Assembly: GCF_027923385.1 (NCBI RefSeq) | Contig: NZ_BSEC01000001.1 | Span: forward strand, 2,368,501 to 2,432,500 | Origin: Methylocystis echinoides | GTDB taxonomy: Bacteria > Pseudomonadota > Alphaproteobacteria > Rhizobiales > Beijerinckiaceae | Length of the DNA stretch: 64,000 nt | Direction: 5' to 3' | In this document: positions 29,938 to 39,294 of the stretch, piece by piece | Position numbering within the stretch: position 1 is the first letter of the stretch | Layout: each line of letters starts with the position of its first letter | The notes under the pieces: generated by a model | Told to the model about the DNA's origin: nothing | What the model saw: the letters and a program-made list of their open reading frames with translations, nothing else | The model's database searches: none | Program-made: the position numbers and the translations under genes

Positions 29938-30732
29938 CTAGACTTCGACCCGGAGCCCGTCATAGGCCGGCTCGACATTGGCCGGCAGCACGGCGGCGAG
30001 CGCCTCGTAGTCGAGATCGACGTGGAGGTCGGTCAGGATGGCGCGGCGCGGCCGGTATTGGTCGATGAGCGCCAGCGCCTGTTCGACCGACAGATGCGTG
30101 CCGTGCCGTTGCCAGCGCAGCGCGTCGATGACCCACAGATCGAGCCCCTCCAGAAAGCGCGCGCTTTCGGGCGGAATGGCGTGGAGGTCGGGCGTGTAGG
30201 CGATATTGCCGAAGCGGAAGCCCAGCGCGTCCATGTCGCCATGATCGAGACGGAACGGCGTGGCGTCGATGGACCCTCCCGGGCCGTCGATGGTCACGGG
30301 CCGGCCCAGATGCAGCCGGTGCTCGGTCATCAGCGGCGGATAGAAACTCCCGGGCGGCGTCTCGAAGATGTAGCCGAATTTGTGCGTGACGTCGCGCGAC
30401 GTCGCCTCGTCCATCCAGGCCGGAATGCGTCGCCCATTGCGGATGACGAGGCCGCGCACGTCGTCGATCCCGTGAGTGTGATCGGCGTGCGGATGGGTGT
30501 AGAGCACGGCGTCGAGCCGGATGACCTCAGCGGCGACGAGCTGCTCGCGCAGATCGGGCCCGGTGTCGACCAGCACCTGCGTCCCGTCCTGCCAATGGCC
30601 GCGCGTGACGAGGATCGAGCAGCGGCGGCGGCGGTTCCTGGGGTTGTCCGGATTGCATTTCCCCCAGCCCTGCCCGACCCGCGGCACGCCGCCGGAAGAC
30701 GAACAGCCGAGGATGGTGACGGCGAGCGTCAC
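29938..30732 (-). CDS. MBL-fold metallo-hydrolase (PhnP-like)
   Basis: The 264-residue protein has the metallo-beta-lactamase motif THPHADHTHGIDD and further metal ligands (DHGDMDAL and a late DLHVDLDY), with the N-terminal LGCSSSGGVPRVGQGWGKC. The two-Cys N-terminus and the layout resemble PhnP-like phosphodiesterases. Its first codons overlap the end of tatD (ATGA, 30729-30732), so they form one translational unit. The substrate is unknown; a cyclic phosphodiester is plausible. Confidence 0.88.
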   Translation of the reverse strand: MTLAVTILGCSSSGGVPRVGQGWGKCNPDNPRNRRRRCSILVTRGHWQDGTQVLVDTGPDLREQLVAAEVIRLDAVLYTHPHADHTHGIDDVRGLVIRNGRRIPAWMDEATSRDVTHKFGYIFETPPGSFYPPLMTEHRLHLGRPVTIDGPGGSIDATPFRLDHGDMDALGFRFGNIAYTPDLHAIPPESARFLEGLDLWVIDALRWQRHGTHLSVEQALALIDQYRPRRAILTDLHVDLDYEALAAVLPANVEPAYDGLRVEV

Positions 30733-31520
30733 GCGGCGGCCTCGAGCGGCGGCATTTTGGAGAAGAGCCGCAAGGCGTTCGCGGTCGTCACCCGCGCCAG
30801 CTCATCTTCGGAGACGCCCTTGATCTCGGCCAGCAGCCGCGCCGTGTCGGCGACGAAGGCCGGCTCGTTGCGCTTGCCCCGATGCGGCACGGGCGCGAGG
30901 AAGGGCGCGTCGGTCTCGACGAGCATGCGCTCCAGCGGCACGGCCTTCGCCGTCTCGCGCAAATCGGCCGAGTTCTTGAACGTCACCACGCCCGAGAAGG
31001 AGATGTAGAGGCCCAGACCGACCGCGGTCTCGGCCAGCTCGCGGCTGGAGGTGAAGCAGTGGAGCAGGGCGGGAAAAGCCCCCTTCCCCATTTCCTCGGT
31101 CAGAATGGCGGCGCAATCGGCGTCGGCGTCGCGGGTGTGGATGACAAGTGGCAGGCCGGTCGCGCGCGCGGCGGCGATATGGGTGCGAAACACCCGCTGC
31201 GCCACCTCATGCGGCGCATGGTCGTAATGATAGTCGAGCCCCGCCTCGCCCAGCCCGACGCATTTGGGATGCCGCGACAGGGCGACGAGCGCCTCGACCG
31301 TCGGCTCTTCTTCCTCATGCGAGTGATGGGGATGGGTGCCGACCGTGCAGAACACTTCCGGATAGGCCTCCGCCACCGCCTTCACGCGGTCGAACCGTGA
31401 CAGATGCGTGGAGATGGTGATCATCCGCCCCACGCCCCGCGCCTTCGCGCGCGCGACGATCTCCGCCTGTTCGGGCGCGAAATCGGGGAAGTCGAGGTGG
31501 CAGTGGGTGTCGATGAGCAT
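30729..31520 (-). CDS. tatD: TatD-family metal-dependent hydrolase
   Basis: The 263-residue TIM-barrel protein starts MLIDTHCHLDFPDF with the HxH metal pair, then GEAGLDYHYD, a central HTRDADAD and LVETDAPFLAPVPHRGKRNEP near the end, which are the family's Zn/Mg ligands. TatD proteins are 3'-5' nucleases or peptidyl/aminoacyl-tRNA-linked quality enzymes depending on member. I chose ATG at 31520 over GTG at 31523. The usual alphaproteobacterial order is metG-tatD-MBL; here a methyltransferase gene separates metG and tatD. Confidence 0.95.
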   Translation of the reverse strand: MLIDTHCHLDFPDFAPEQAEIVARAKARGVGRMITISTHLSRFDRVKAVAEAYPEVFCTVGTHPHHSHEEEEPTVEALVALSRHPKCVGLGEAGLDYHYDHAPHEVAQRVFRTHIAAARATGLPLVIHTRDADADCAAILTEEMGKGAFPALLHCFTSSRELAETAVGLGLYISFSGVVTFKNSADLRETAKAVPLERMLVETDAPFLAPVPHRGKRNEPAFVADTARLLAEIKGVSEDELARVTTANALRLFSKMPPLEAAA

Positions 31521-31641
31521 CACGTCTCAATCCGAAAAAAGCAGCCGAGCCGGCTGTCCAAATCCGCGCTGATGGCCATGGCTGAACCTCAGTCGGCTAT
31601 ATGTCAGGGCCAATAACAGTTATCAACCTGCGCAGCCATCC

Positions 31642-32460
31642 CTAGCCCCGCGCTGCGTCGAACAGGATCGCCTGCATTGGCAGCTTGGCCGGCGACCCGA
31701 ATTCCGCCGCCAGCGCCTGCGCGAGCGCCTCGACCACGGAGTCGGCCGCGACCCTCTCCCGCTCGCGGATCTGCACGATCAGCGGGCTGCCGAAAACGAG
31801 CCCGCGCGCAAAGTCCTGCGTATCTCCGATGTCATGGACGCGCGGCAGCACGTAAATGGCGAGTTGCCCGAAACCCGCCTCGATCAGCGCCGTCTTGACC
31901 GGATCGATGTCCGGCCAGGAAAAGGGCGTCTGAAGGAATTTCGGGGCGTCGTAGGGGAAGAACTGGTCGACCACCTCGAGGCCGATGCGCGCGAAGCTGT
32001 TGTAGCGCGGCCCGTCCCAGACGTTGAACAGAAGCCGGCCATGCGGCTTGAGCACACGCCGCGCCTCCCGCAACGCCGCCGCCTTGTCGGGAAAAAACAT
32101 CAGGCCGAACTGGCAGACGACGCAATCGAAGGATCGGTCCCGAAACGGCAGCGCCGTCGCATCCGCCGTCTCGAAACGCACACGCTCGTCCGGCTCGAAC
32201 TTCTCGCGCGCGATATCCAGCATGTCGGCGTTGAGATCGGTGGCGGTGAGCTCCGCGCTTCGATGCAGCCGGTCGCGCAGAAGGCGCGTGACAATGCCCG
32301 TTCCCGCCGCGAGCTCCAGCACCGTGCGCGGCGCGCGAAGCACGACACGGCGCGCCATGTCCTCAGCGTAGGGCCTGAACAGCACGGGGCCGAGGCAGCG
32401 GTCGTAGTAACGGGGAATATCCCCGACAAAGCGCGCGGAATCTGCGAAGTCTGACGTCAT
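31642..32460 (-). CDS. class I SAM-dependent methyltransferase
   Basis: The 272-residue protein has motif I VLELAAGTGIVTRLL (residues about 46-60), then TATDLNADMLDIA, the DATALPFRDRSFDCVVCQFGLMFF acidic-loop region, and a REARRVLKPHGRLLFNVW post-motif. This is the UbiE/Methyltransf_11 style of small-molecule methyltransferase. No signal or membrane segment. It lies between metG and tatD on the same strand, 122 and 126 bases from them, so it looks like a later insertion in a conserved neighbourhood. The substrate is unknown. Confidence 0.88.
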   Translation of the reverse strand: MTSDFADSARFVGDIPRYYDRCLGPVLFRPYAEDMARRVVLRAPRTVLELAAGTGIVTRLLRDRLHRSAELTATDLNADMLDIAREKFEPDERVRFETADATALPFRDRSFDCVVCQFGLMFFPDKAAALREARRVLKPHGRLLFNVWDGPRYNSFARIGLEVVDQFFPYDAPKFLQTPFSWPDIDPVKTALIEAGFGQLAIYVLPRVHDIGDTQDFARGLVFGSPLIVQIRERERVAADSVVEALAQALAAEFGSPAKLPMQAILFDAARG

Positions 32461-32585
32461 GCGTTGATTATAGAGACAGGGAGAAGCGCGCGCGAGGCTT
32501 GGGAGCCGTCGACATCGCCTTATCCCGCCCGAATCCTGCGGCGAAGCGACGCCGCGACGCCGCTGGCGTCAATGTCGACAGGACG

Positions 32586-34151
32586 TTAGTCCGTCACCTC
32601 CTCCGCTTCAACAAAACGCGGGAAAATCGGCGCGGGCGGCGGCAGCGGCGCGCCGTCCTGAAGGGCGTCGGCGTCGCCGGCATGGACAAAGTCGCGCGCG
32701 TCCGGGCCGACGCCGAGCAGATCGAGCAGCTTGGCCGCCGCCTCGGGAATGAAGGGCTGGAGCGGAATCGCCAGCCTGCGCAAGGTCTCGGCGGTCACAT
32801 GAAGGACGGTCGCCATGCGCGCGGGATCGGTCTTCTTCTTGGCCCAGGGCTCCTCGCCCGCGAAATAGCGATTCGCTTCCGCGACGACGCGGAATATTTC
32901 GGCGAGCGCGTGATGGGGCGCATAATCGTCCATGGCGGCGCGCGCCTTCTCCAGCGCGGCCGAGGCCTGGGCGAGAATGTCCCTGTCGGCGTCCGTCAAA
33001 TCGCCTTTCGCCGGCACGGCGCCGGCGCAGTTCTTGGCGATCATCGAGAGCGAGCGCTGGGCGAGATTGCCGAGGTCGTTCGCGAGATCCGCGTTGATGC
33101 GGTTGACGATCGCCTCATGCGAGTAATTTCCGTCCTGCCCGAAGGGAATTTCGCGCAGGAAGAAATAGCGCAGCTGATCGACGCCATAGCGTTCGATGAG
33201 TTCATGCGGCCCGACAACATTGCCGAGCGACTTCGACATCTTCTCGCCGCGCGAGAACAGGAAGCCATGCACGACGATCTGCTTCGGCAGCGGCGCCCCC
33301 GCCGACATCAGAAAGGCCGGCCAGTAGATCGCATGGAAGCGGGTAATGTCCTTGCCGATGACATGGGCGTCGGCCGGCCAGAACCGCGCCCGGTCGCCCT
33401 GCACGGTCAGCCAGCCGGTGGCGGTGATGTAATTTGTGAGCGCGTCGACCCAGACATACATGACGTGACTTGCGGTCGTCTCCGGGCTTGGCGGGATCGG
33501 AATCCCCCAGTCGAAGGTCGTGCGCGAGACGGAAAGATCCGAGAGCCCGCGCTTCACGAAGGCGACGATCTCGTTCCTGTAATGCTCGGGCGTGATGAAG
33601 TCCGGATGCGCCTCGTAATGGGCGAGCAGCTTTTCGGCGTAGGCCGACAGCCGGAAGAACCAGCTTTCTTCCTCCACCCATTCGACGGGCGTGCCGGTGG
33701 GCGCGAATTTCCTGCCGTCGCGCTCGGTCAGTTCGCCTTCGTCGTAATAGGCCTCGTCGCGGACCGAGTACCAGCCGGAATATTTCGACAGATAGAGGTC
33801 GCCATTGGCCTCCATCCGCCGCCAGATATCCAGCACGGTCTCCTTGTGGCGCGCCTGGGTGGTGCGGACGATGTCGTCGGCGCGGGCGTTGAGCGCCTCG
33901 CCCATGCGGGCGAACTGCGCCGCCGTGCGGTCGGCGAGGCCCTGCGGCGTCAGCCCCTCCTTCTCCGCCGTGCGCTGCATCTTCTGGCCATGCTCGTCCA
34001 TGCCGGTGACGAAGAGCACGTCGAAGCCGTCGAGCCGCTTGAAGCGGGCGAAGGCGTCGGTGGCGATGCGCTCATAGGCGTGGCCGATGTGGGGCGCGCC
34101 ATTCGCGTAGGGAATGGCCGTGGAGATCATGTAGGTGGGGCGTTCTGACAT
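32586..34151 (-). CDS. metG: methionyl-tRNA synthetase
   Basis: Charges tRNA-Met. The 521-residue protein has the class I signatures HIGHAYE near residue 20 and [10 protein letters not shown] around residue 300. It is the shorter form without a C-terminal tRNA-binding extension or the long zinc insert, as in many alphaproteobacteria. The ATG at 34151 gives [18 protein letters not shown], the normal start; the frame happens to stay open for another 70 codons upstream. It begins a minus-strand run with the methyltransferase, tatD and MBL genes. Confidence 0.97.
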   Translation of the reverse strand: MSERPTYMISTAIPYANGAPHIGHAYERIATDAFARFKRLDGFDVLFVTGMDEHGQKMQRTAEKEGLTPQGLADRTAAQFARMGEALNARADDIVRTTQARHKETVLDIWRRMEANGDLYLSKYSGWYSVRDEAYYDEGELTERDGRKFAPTGTPVEWVEEESWFFRLSAYAEKLLAHYEAHPDFITPEHYRNEIVAFVKRGLSDLSVSRTTFDWGIPIPPSPETTASHVMYVWVDALTNYITATGWLTVQGDRARFWPADAHVIGKDITRFHAIYWPAFLMSAGAPLPKQIVVHGFLFSRGEKMSKSLGNVVGPHELIERYGVDQLRYFFLREIPFGQDGNYSHEAIVNRINADLANDLGNLAQRSLSMIAKNCAGAVPAKGDLTDADRDILAQASAALEKARAAMDDYAPHHALAEIFRVVAEANRYFAGEEPWAKKKTDPARMATVLHVTAETLRRLAIPLQPFIPEAAAKLLDLLGVGPDARDFVHAGDADALQDGAPLPPPAPIFPRFVEAEEVTD

Positions 34152-34228
34152 GACGGCCGAGATAGCGCGCTTTTGCGGCGCGGGAAAGCCGCCGCCCGCG
34201 CCAATTCGCGCGACGGGCGGGAATGCGG

Positions 34229-34331
34229 CTTGCCCCCCGCCTCTCCCGCCGCCCCTGAACGGTGAGCGGGAGCAGGGCCGGCGCCTCCCCCGCGCCCTGC
34301 GAAGCCGGGAGGGATCGGGGGCGGGGGCAAG
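34229..34331. repeat. degenerate REP-like inverted repeat upstream of metG
   Basis: C-rich (CTTGCCCCCCGCC at 34229) and G-rich (GGGCGGGGGCAAG ending 34331) ends pair imperfectly, with an inner CTCCCCC.../...GGGAG. The arrangement is like the elements at 2371 and 3939 but more diverged. Confidence 0.4.
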
Positions 34332-34454
34332 GCCGACGGCGCTTCGTTCACATCTTCGCAATTCCGGGAGGTTACCGATAGGTTCCTCGCGAATCGCCGG
34401 ACTCCCCTTCCCGGCCGTCGCGCGTTATCCTTGGGTTCCTCCGGAGGCAGCGGG

Positions 34455-34694
34455 ATGAGCTTATCGAGGGCGCCCAGAGACATTGCGCGCAGGCTGAGCG
34501 AGAAAGGCCGCGCCAAAAGCGACGGCTGGCGGCGCGAGACCTTCACCCTGCCCCGCCTCGACGCCCGCGCCAAGGCGCGCGAATGGTTCGACCGCTATCC
34601 CAAGGCCGCCTATATGACGGAGATCGAGTTCTGGCGCGAGCTGGACGACGGCCAGATCGAATTCGTCATGCGCCGCCTGCCGAGCGCCGACTGA
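34455..34694 (+). CDS. conserved small hypothetical protein
   Basis: The 79-residue protein is basic and begins MSLSRAPRDIARRLSEKGRAKSD, then WRRETFTLPRLDARAKAREWFDRYPKAAY and ends MRRLPSAD. GGAGG at 34443-34447 lies upstream of the ATG. It ends inside the 3' part of the convergent MFS gene (29-base overlap). I do not recognise it with certainty; no signal or membrane segment. The strong ribosome site and codon use support a real gene. Confidence 0.6.
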   Translation: MSLSRAPRDIARRLSEKGRAKSDGWRRETFTLPRLDARAKAREWFDRYPKAAYMTEIEFWRELDDGQIEFVMRRLPSAD

Positions 34695-35919
34695 GCTGCG
34701 CCAGCGCGACTGCCGCCGCGCCCGCCACGACATACCAGCCATAGACATAGGTTCCCGTCGCATCGCGCAGCGCGCCAAAGGCCGGCGGCGTGAGCACCAC
34801 GACGATCTGATTGATCGCCAGCGCAAAGCCGAGCATGAAGCCCACGGCGCCGCGCGGCGCCGCCTCGGTGACGAGCGCGATCCACGGCCCGAACCAGCCA
34901 TAGCCGAAGAAACCCAGCCAGGCGGCGATGACGGCCACGAGCCACACCGGCAGGCCCGGCGCGGCGATATAGGCGGCGAGGCCGGCGAGAATGGCCGCCG
35001 TGCTGACGGCGAGCGGAAACTCCCGCCCGCGCGGACTGCGGTCGCTCCAAGCGGCGAGGCCGACGCGGCCGAGCGCGCCGAAGAACTGCGCCAGAAAAAG
35101 CAGTTTCACGCCCGTATCGACCGGAATGCCGAAACGGTCGCGCAGATCGAGCGGCAGATAGACGGTGACGCAGAACTGGACGCTGACCAGCGTCACGCCG
35201 GGCAGCACGATGCGCGGCAGGCGGGGCGCCAGTTCGGTCAGCCGTTCCCGCCACAGCCCCGCCGCCCGCCGGCGCTCGGGCAGCGGATCGGGCGGCTGGC
35301 GGTAGAGCGCCGCGAACAGCAGACCGCTCGCCAGCGCCGCGACGGCGCCGAGATCGAAGGCCGCGCGCCAGCCGTGGCGCGCGGCGGCGACCGGCAGGAT
35401 CAGCGCGCCAAGCGCCGCGCCGAGCGGCAGGCCGGCCTGGCGGATTCCCATCGCGAGCCCGCGTGCATGGGCCGGAAACCACGCCGCCACCACCTTCCCG
35501 CCCCCGGGCTGGATGGTGCAGTAGCCGATGCTGGCGACGAAGAGCCAGAACAGCACGTCGCCATATTGCTCGGCCCGCGCCGCCGCCAGCAGCGCCGTCG
35601 CGACCATGATCGCGCCCGCGCCGACGATCAGCCGCTCGCTGAAACGGTCGAGCAGCAGGCCCGCCACGACGAAACCGACGATGGGCGTCATCTGCGCGGC
35701 GGACATGGCGAGGCCGACTTCGGCGGCGTCGAGGCGGAAGGCCGCCTGCAGATAGGGGCCGAGCCCGCCGAGCCCCTGCACGAGAAAGCACCCGCCCACC
35801 TGCGCCACGGTCGCGAGCGCGAGAACGAACCAGCGATAGGCGCTTTGGCGGTCGGGCGAGGCGTCAGGCAAGGCGTCGGGCAAGGGAAATCTTTCGCTGG
35901 CGGCATGGTCGCACGCCAT
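34666..35919 (-). CDS. MFS transporter
   Basis: The 417-residue protein has about 12 hydrophobic helices and the major-facilitator layout: helix pairs 1-6, a central cytoplasmic loop (PPDPLPERRRAAGL), and helices 7-12. GGKVVAAWFPAHARGLAMGIRQAGLPLG is the characteristic loop and helix 4-5 segment seen in many anion/solute MFS members. The substrate cannot be told. The N-terminal 30 residues are polar with a small repeat (DALPDASPD). Its end overlaps the small gene at 34455 on the other strand. Confidence 0.88.
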   Translation of the reverse strand: MACDHAASERFPLPDALPDASPDRQSAYRWFVLALATVAQVGGCFLVQGLGGLGPYLQAAFRLDAAEVGLAMSAAQMTPIVGFVVAGLLLDRFSERLIVGAGAIMVATALLAAARAEQYGDVLFWLFVASIGYCTIQPGGGKVVAAWFPAHARGLAMGIRQAGLPLGAALGALILPVAAARHGWRAAFDLGAVAALASGLLFAALYRQPPDPLPERRRAAGLWRERLTELAPRLPRIVLPGVTLVSVQFCVTVYLPLDLRDRFGIPVDTGVKLLFLAQFFGALGRVGLAAWSDRSPRGREFPLAVSTAAILAGLAAYIAAPGLPVWLVAVIAAWLGFFGYGWFGPWIALVTEAAPRGAVGFMLGFALAINQIVVVLTPPAFGALRDATGTYVYGWYVVAGAAAVALAQLSRRSAGGA

Positions 35920-36350
35920 GCGGCGTATCCCAAACCGGCGCCGCGCGCGACCTTTTCGGCCCAGGTGAGGGATCGCTACAAAACGACGATCACCTATAGC
36001 TTGGCATTAATGTCTACATGAGAAGACTCGTTTCGTGGTCGTCGACATTCAAAGCTCGGCAGAGAGACGGATGCGCCGGGACCTTGCCGAATGGAGCCTT
36101 CAAGAGATGTCTTTACGGATGTTCAAACAGAAAACCCTGCGCGCCGCCCTCTTCGCCGGCGCGGCGCTGCTGGCCTTCCCCTCTGCCGCAATGGCGGGCA
36201 CAGAGACGCTGCTGTGGAGATTTGGGTCGCCCGGCACGATTTCGGATGGCGCCATCCCGGCCGGCGATCTGATCATGGACAGCACCGGCGCCATCTATGG
36301 TGTGACGCTACGCGGCGGCGCCGGGTCCACCGGCACGGTGTTCAAGCTTA

Positions 36351-37286
36351 GAGTCTGTCCGAAGACTTCATGACTGATTACAGAGCCTTCTGAGCATGAG
36401 GCGAATGGAGGCGAGGCGCAAGAAAGCGAGCGCCTTCCGATTAAGATTTTCCCAATCCTTGGCCAATCGGCGACAGCGGCCCAGCCAGGATAAAGTTCGC
36501 TCAACAACCCAACGCCTGGGCAAGACCTCGAAGCCTTTGGCCGCATCGGAACGCTTGACGATTTCTGTCACAAGACCCGGCAAGGCTTTCTTCAGCGCCT
36601 CGCGAAATTGGGGACCCCGGTAGCCGCCATCGGCGAACAGTTTTTGAAGAAATGGAAATTTCCCGAACAACGTGCTCAAGACGAGAATGCCGCCATCGCG
36701 ATCTTGAATGTCCGCGCTATGAACGACGGCGTGAAGCAGCAGGCCTAAAGTGTCGACAAGAATATGTCGCTTCTTGCCTTTGACCTTCTTGCCCGCGTCA
36801 TAGCCATGGGGATCGATATGGCTCCCCCTTTTTCAGCGCTTTTCACGCTCTGGCTGTCGATGACGGCGGCAGTCGGACTGGCCTCGCGCCCTTCCGCTTC
36901 CCTGCACATAACATAAAGCACGTGGTGGATGCGTTCTAACGTCCCGTCATATGTCCAAAGATCGAAATAGCCATAAACCGTGCTTTTGGGTGGGAAGTCC
37001 TTTGGAATCGCACGCCACTGACAGCCTGTCGATAGGACATACATCAGACCGTTGATCACCTCGCGCATGTTCACCCTGCGCTTGCCGCCGCCGCGCCTTG
37101 CAGGCGGGATCAGAGGTCCGACAAATCCCCATTCCGCGTCCGTCAGATCGCTGGGATAACGCAATTTGCTACGATCATAACGAGCGCGATTTTCCTTCGT
37201 CCACATTCGGCGATCTCCAAAAGAATCAGGTCGCCTCGTTGAATCATAACCGACTCATTCGGCTCAACTTTTCTTCGGACAGACAC
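36351..37286. mobile_element. IS5-family insertion sequence (IS1031/IS427-like), about 936 bp
   Basis: The ends GAGTCTGTCCGAAGA (36351) and the complement of the right end GTGTCTGTCCGAAGA (to 37286) are near-perfect inverted repeats. A TTA is present on both sides (36348-36350 and 37287-37289), fitting a 3-base TNA target duplication. Inside are two minus-strand frames forming one transposase by a -1 shift. The intact ends and the clean target joint suggest a recent insertion. If the end is drawn one base earlier the duplication would be CTTA. Confidence 0.92.
36368..37206 (-). CDS. IS5-family transposase in two frames, joined by -1 frameshift
   Basis: The first frame (37206 to about 36745) starts MWTKENRARYDRSKLRYPSDLTDAEW and contains the first catalytic Asp in VIDSQSVKS. 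The second frame (to 36368) carries the rest: FADGGYRGPQF with the second Asp and RWVVERTLSWLGR with the Glu. A run AAAAAGGGGG on the minus strand (36824-36833) sits where the frames switch; a -1 step there reads GGSHIDPHGYD, as in uninterrupted relatives. The span of 839 bases plus one re-read base is 280 codons exactly, giving a 279-residue fusion. This is either programmed frameshifting, known in the IS427 group, or a one-base deletion. Confidence 0.85.
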
Positions 37287-38353
37287 TTACGCCCACGGGA
37301 TTGAACGGGGTCTATTCCGAACTCATCCTCGCTGAACTGCCCTCGCAGTATTCCCCCAGCGCCGGATTCACGAATGTTGCTTTCAACGGGGAAGGACGCG
37401 GCTACGTTGCGACCGCCACTGGCGGCGTCAATAACGCTGGCCAGATTTTCGGTTTTTGGTCCGACATCGGTCGCGCCGTCCAGCAACAGGGTTTCCCATC
37501 CGCGCCTATGAGGGCGCAGTGGGATTTGCCGTCCTTCGCGCGTGCGCCGAGCTCCATCGTGTTGGCTCCGGGCGGCAAGCTTTTACTCACCAACGCCAAC
37601 GGCGTCTCCCTTTTCATTGTGCCTTCGGCCATGAGTGGGAACTGGAGTGGCTCGCAGATTTTAGCGATCCAGAACTGCCTCGGCGTGACCGTCGACCCCG
37701 TGACTGACTACATCTATGGCGCCACGTCGAGCGGCGGCGCGAACGGCAAGGGAGAGCTTTTCAAACTCTCGAGGGGGGGGCCGACCGGCTATACCAAAAC
37801 GACGTTGTACAGCTTCACGGCTTATGATGGCACCCCCTCTTCGCGGCCGACGCTAGGCCCCAACGGCGCCATTTACGGCGTTACGCGTAATGGCGGCTAT
37901 AACGCCTTCGGATCGGTTTACGTGGTGCAACCCTTCAGCGCTACAATCTACAATACAAGCTACATTGCAGGCTATCAGTTGACGACCCTCGCGATGTTTA
38001 GCGGCTACGATGGCGCGGCGCCGATCAGCCCGCCGCTGCTCGACAGCTACGGCGCCGTTTATGGCACGACCTCCGCGGGCGGCCCGTCCAACAAGGGCGT
38101 CGTGTACAAGGTCGACAAAGCCCCTTACCCGAACGCCCAGCGTATGAAGTATACGCTCTACACCTTCGGTTCCAGCGCTTCAGACGGCGTCGCGCCCACT
38201 GCGCCGCTGATCTTCAGCGGCGACGGCGGGCTGATCGGCACGAATGTCGGCGGCGACGCCACCAATGGCGGCAGCGTCTTCAAGGTCAACCCGTAATCAC
38301 GCAGCCGCCGCCGGGCCTGGCGCGGGCGGCGGCCCCAACATCCGAGAGAAAAT

Positions 38354-38385
38354 GCGCCCCGTCCGAAAAATCGGATGGGGCGTTT
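38354..38385 (+). terminator. rho-independent terminator after the repeat-protein gene
   Basis: CGCCCCGTCCGA at 38355-38366 pairs with TCGGATGGGGCG at 38371-38382 around an AAAA loop, followed by TTT. The stem is long with one G-T pair. Confidence 0.8.
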
Positions 38386-38607
38386 CTTCGTCTGCTTCCC
38401 CGGATTGACGCCGGCTCAGTGATGGCGCGCCTGAGAGTGATGACGTGGGCGGCGCCGGCGCGCAGGGAGCGCCGCACGCACGCAGCCGGACCTTGTCATT
38501 CTATCGCAACCCTTTAAATTTCAGTGGCTGGGGCAATCCACACCTGGCCAAACCGGGCAGCCTTGGATCGCACGTTGCGCCCGGGTTCGGCTGAAGGGAG
38601 CGAAGCG

Positions 38608-39063
38608 ATGCGCGTGAAAAAATTACCCCTCATCATGGCGCTGGCGGGCGCATTGGCCATGCCCGCCGCGGCCCTCGCGGGTCCGCACGGCGGCGGCGGC
38701 GGCTGGGGCGGTCACGGCGGCGGTGGCGGCGGTTGGGGCGGTCACGGCGGCGGTGGTGGCGGCTGGGGCGGCCACGGTGGTGGCGGCGGCTGGGGCGGCC
38801 ATGGTGGTGGCGGCGGCTGGGGCGGCCATGGTGGTGGCGGCGGTTGGGGCGGCCATGGTGGTGGCTGGGGCGGTCACGGTGGTTGGGGCGGTCACGGCGG
38901 CTGGGGCGGCGGCGGCTGGGGTATTCATGGTCGTCCGGGCTGGGGCGGCGGCTATTATCGGGGCGGCGGCCGTTACTGGGGCGGCCGGTGGTGGCCCTAT
39001 GGCGTCGGTTCCTGCTGGCGCTGGAATCCCTATTGGGGCCGCTGGGTCTGGGTCTGCTATTAG
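38608..39063 (+). CDS. secreted Gly/His/Trp-rich repeat protein
   Basis: The 151-residue precursor has a signal peptide (about 1-24, ending ALAG). It is followed by at least ten repeats of the type GGGWGGHG (residues about 26-108), then a less regular Gly/Trp/Tyr/Arg tail ending in WNPYWGRWVWVCY. GGAG lies before the ATG at 38608. Similar Gly-rich surface proteins occur in alphaproteobacteria and are usually unfolded or matrix-like; the spaced histidines could bind metal. The repeats also give long open frames on the other strand and other frames, which are artefacts. Strong terminator downstream. Confidence 0.8.
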   Translation: MRVKKLPLIMALAGALAMPAAALAGPHGGGGGWGGHGGGGGGWGGHGGGGGGWGGHGGGGGWGGHGGGGGWGGHGGGGGWGGHGGGWGGHGGWGGHGGWGGGGWGIHGRPGWGGGYYRGGGRYWGGRWWPYGVGSCWRWNPYWGRWVWVCY

Positions 39064-39075
39064 GCCGCAAAGGAC

Positions 39076-39116
39076 GAGCGGCCCGTTGGTTTGCGGGCCG
39101 CTCCCGCGCCTTTTTC
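39076..39116 (+). terminator. terminator after the Gly-rich protein gene
   Basis: GAGCGGCCCG (39076-39085) pairs with CGGGCCGCTC (39094-39103) around a TTGGTTTG loop. A T5 run follows ten bases later. Confidence 0.75.
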
Positions 39117-39294
39117 TATTTTCCCCAAAACGGCGCACGCAATTGCGACCCCCACGGACCGACAGAACAATTCGCTCCCCTTTCGGGACTGGCGGGCGGC
39201 GGCGTGTCGAGGTTATATGCGAAGGTTCCTGGGCGCGCTGACGACATGAACGCAACGTGAAAACGACGGAACGCCCTTTCACAGGAAAAGGTTC

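Larger units (their letters stand above)
36107..38296 (+). pseudogene. secreted GloVer-type repeat protein, interrupted by an IS element
   Basis: The N-terminal part (36107-36350) codes a signal peptide (MSLRMFKQKTLRAALFAGAA...) and the first repeat ending GTVFKL. The rest (37290-38296) carries on in the same frame as T-PTGLNGVYSELI and holds several more GloVer-like repeats (GAIYGVT, GTVFKL, FSGYDGAAPISPPL), ending GGSVFKVNP. Removing the IS and one TTA copy restores ACG at the joint and gives a continuous protein of about 415 residues. Such repeat proteins likely form a beta-propeller; the role is unknown. As it stands the gene is split and probably inactive unless the downstream part is expressed alone. 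Confidence 0.9.
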
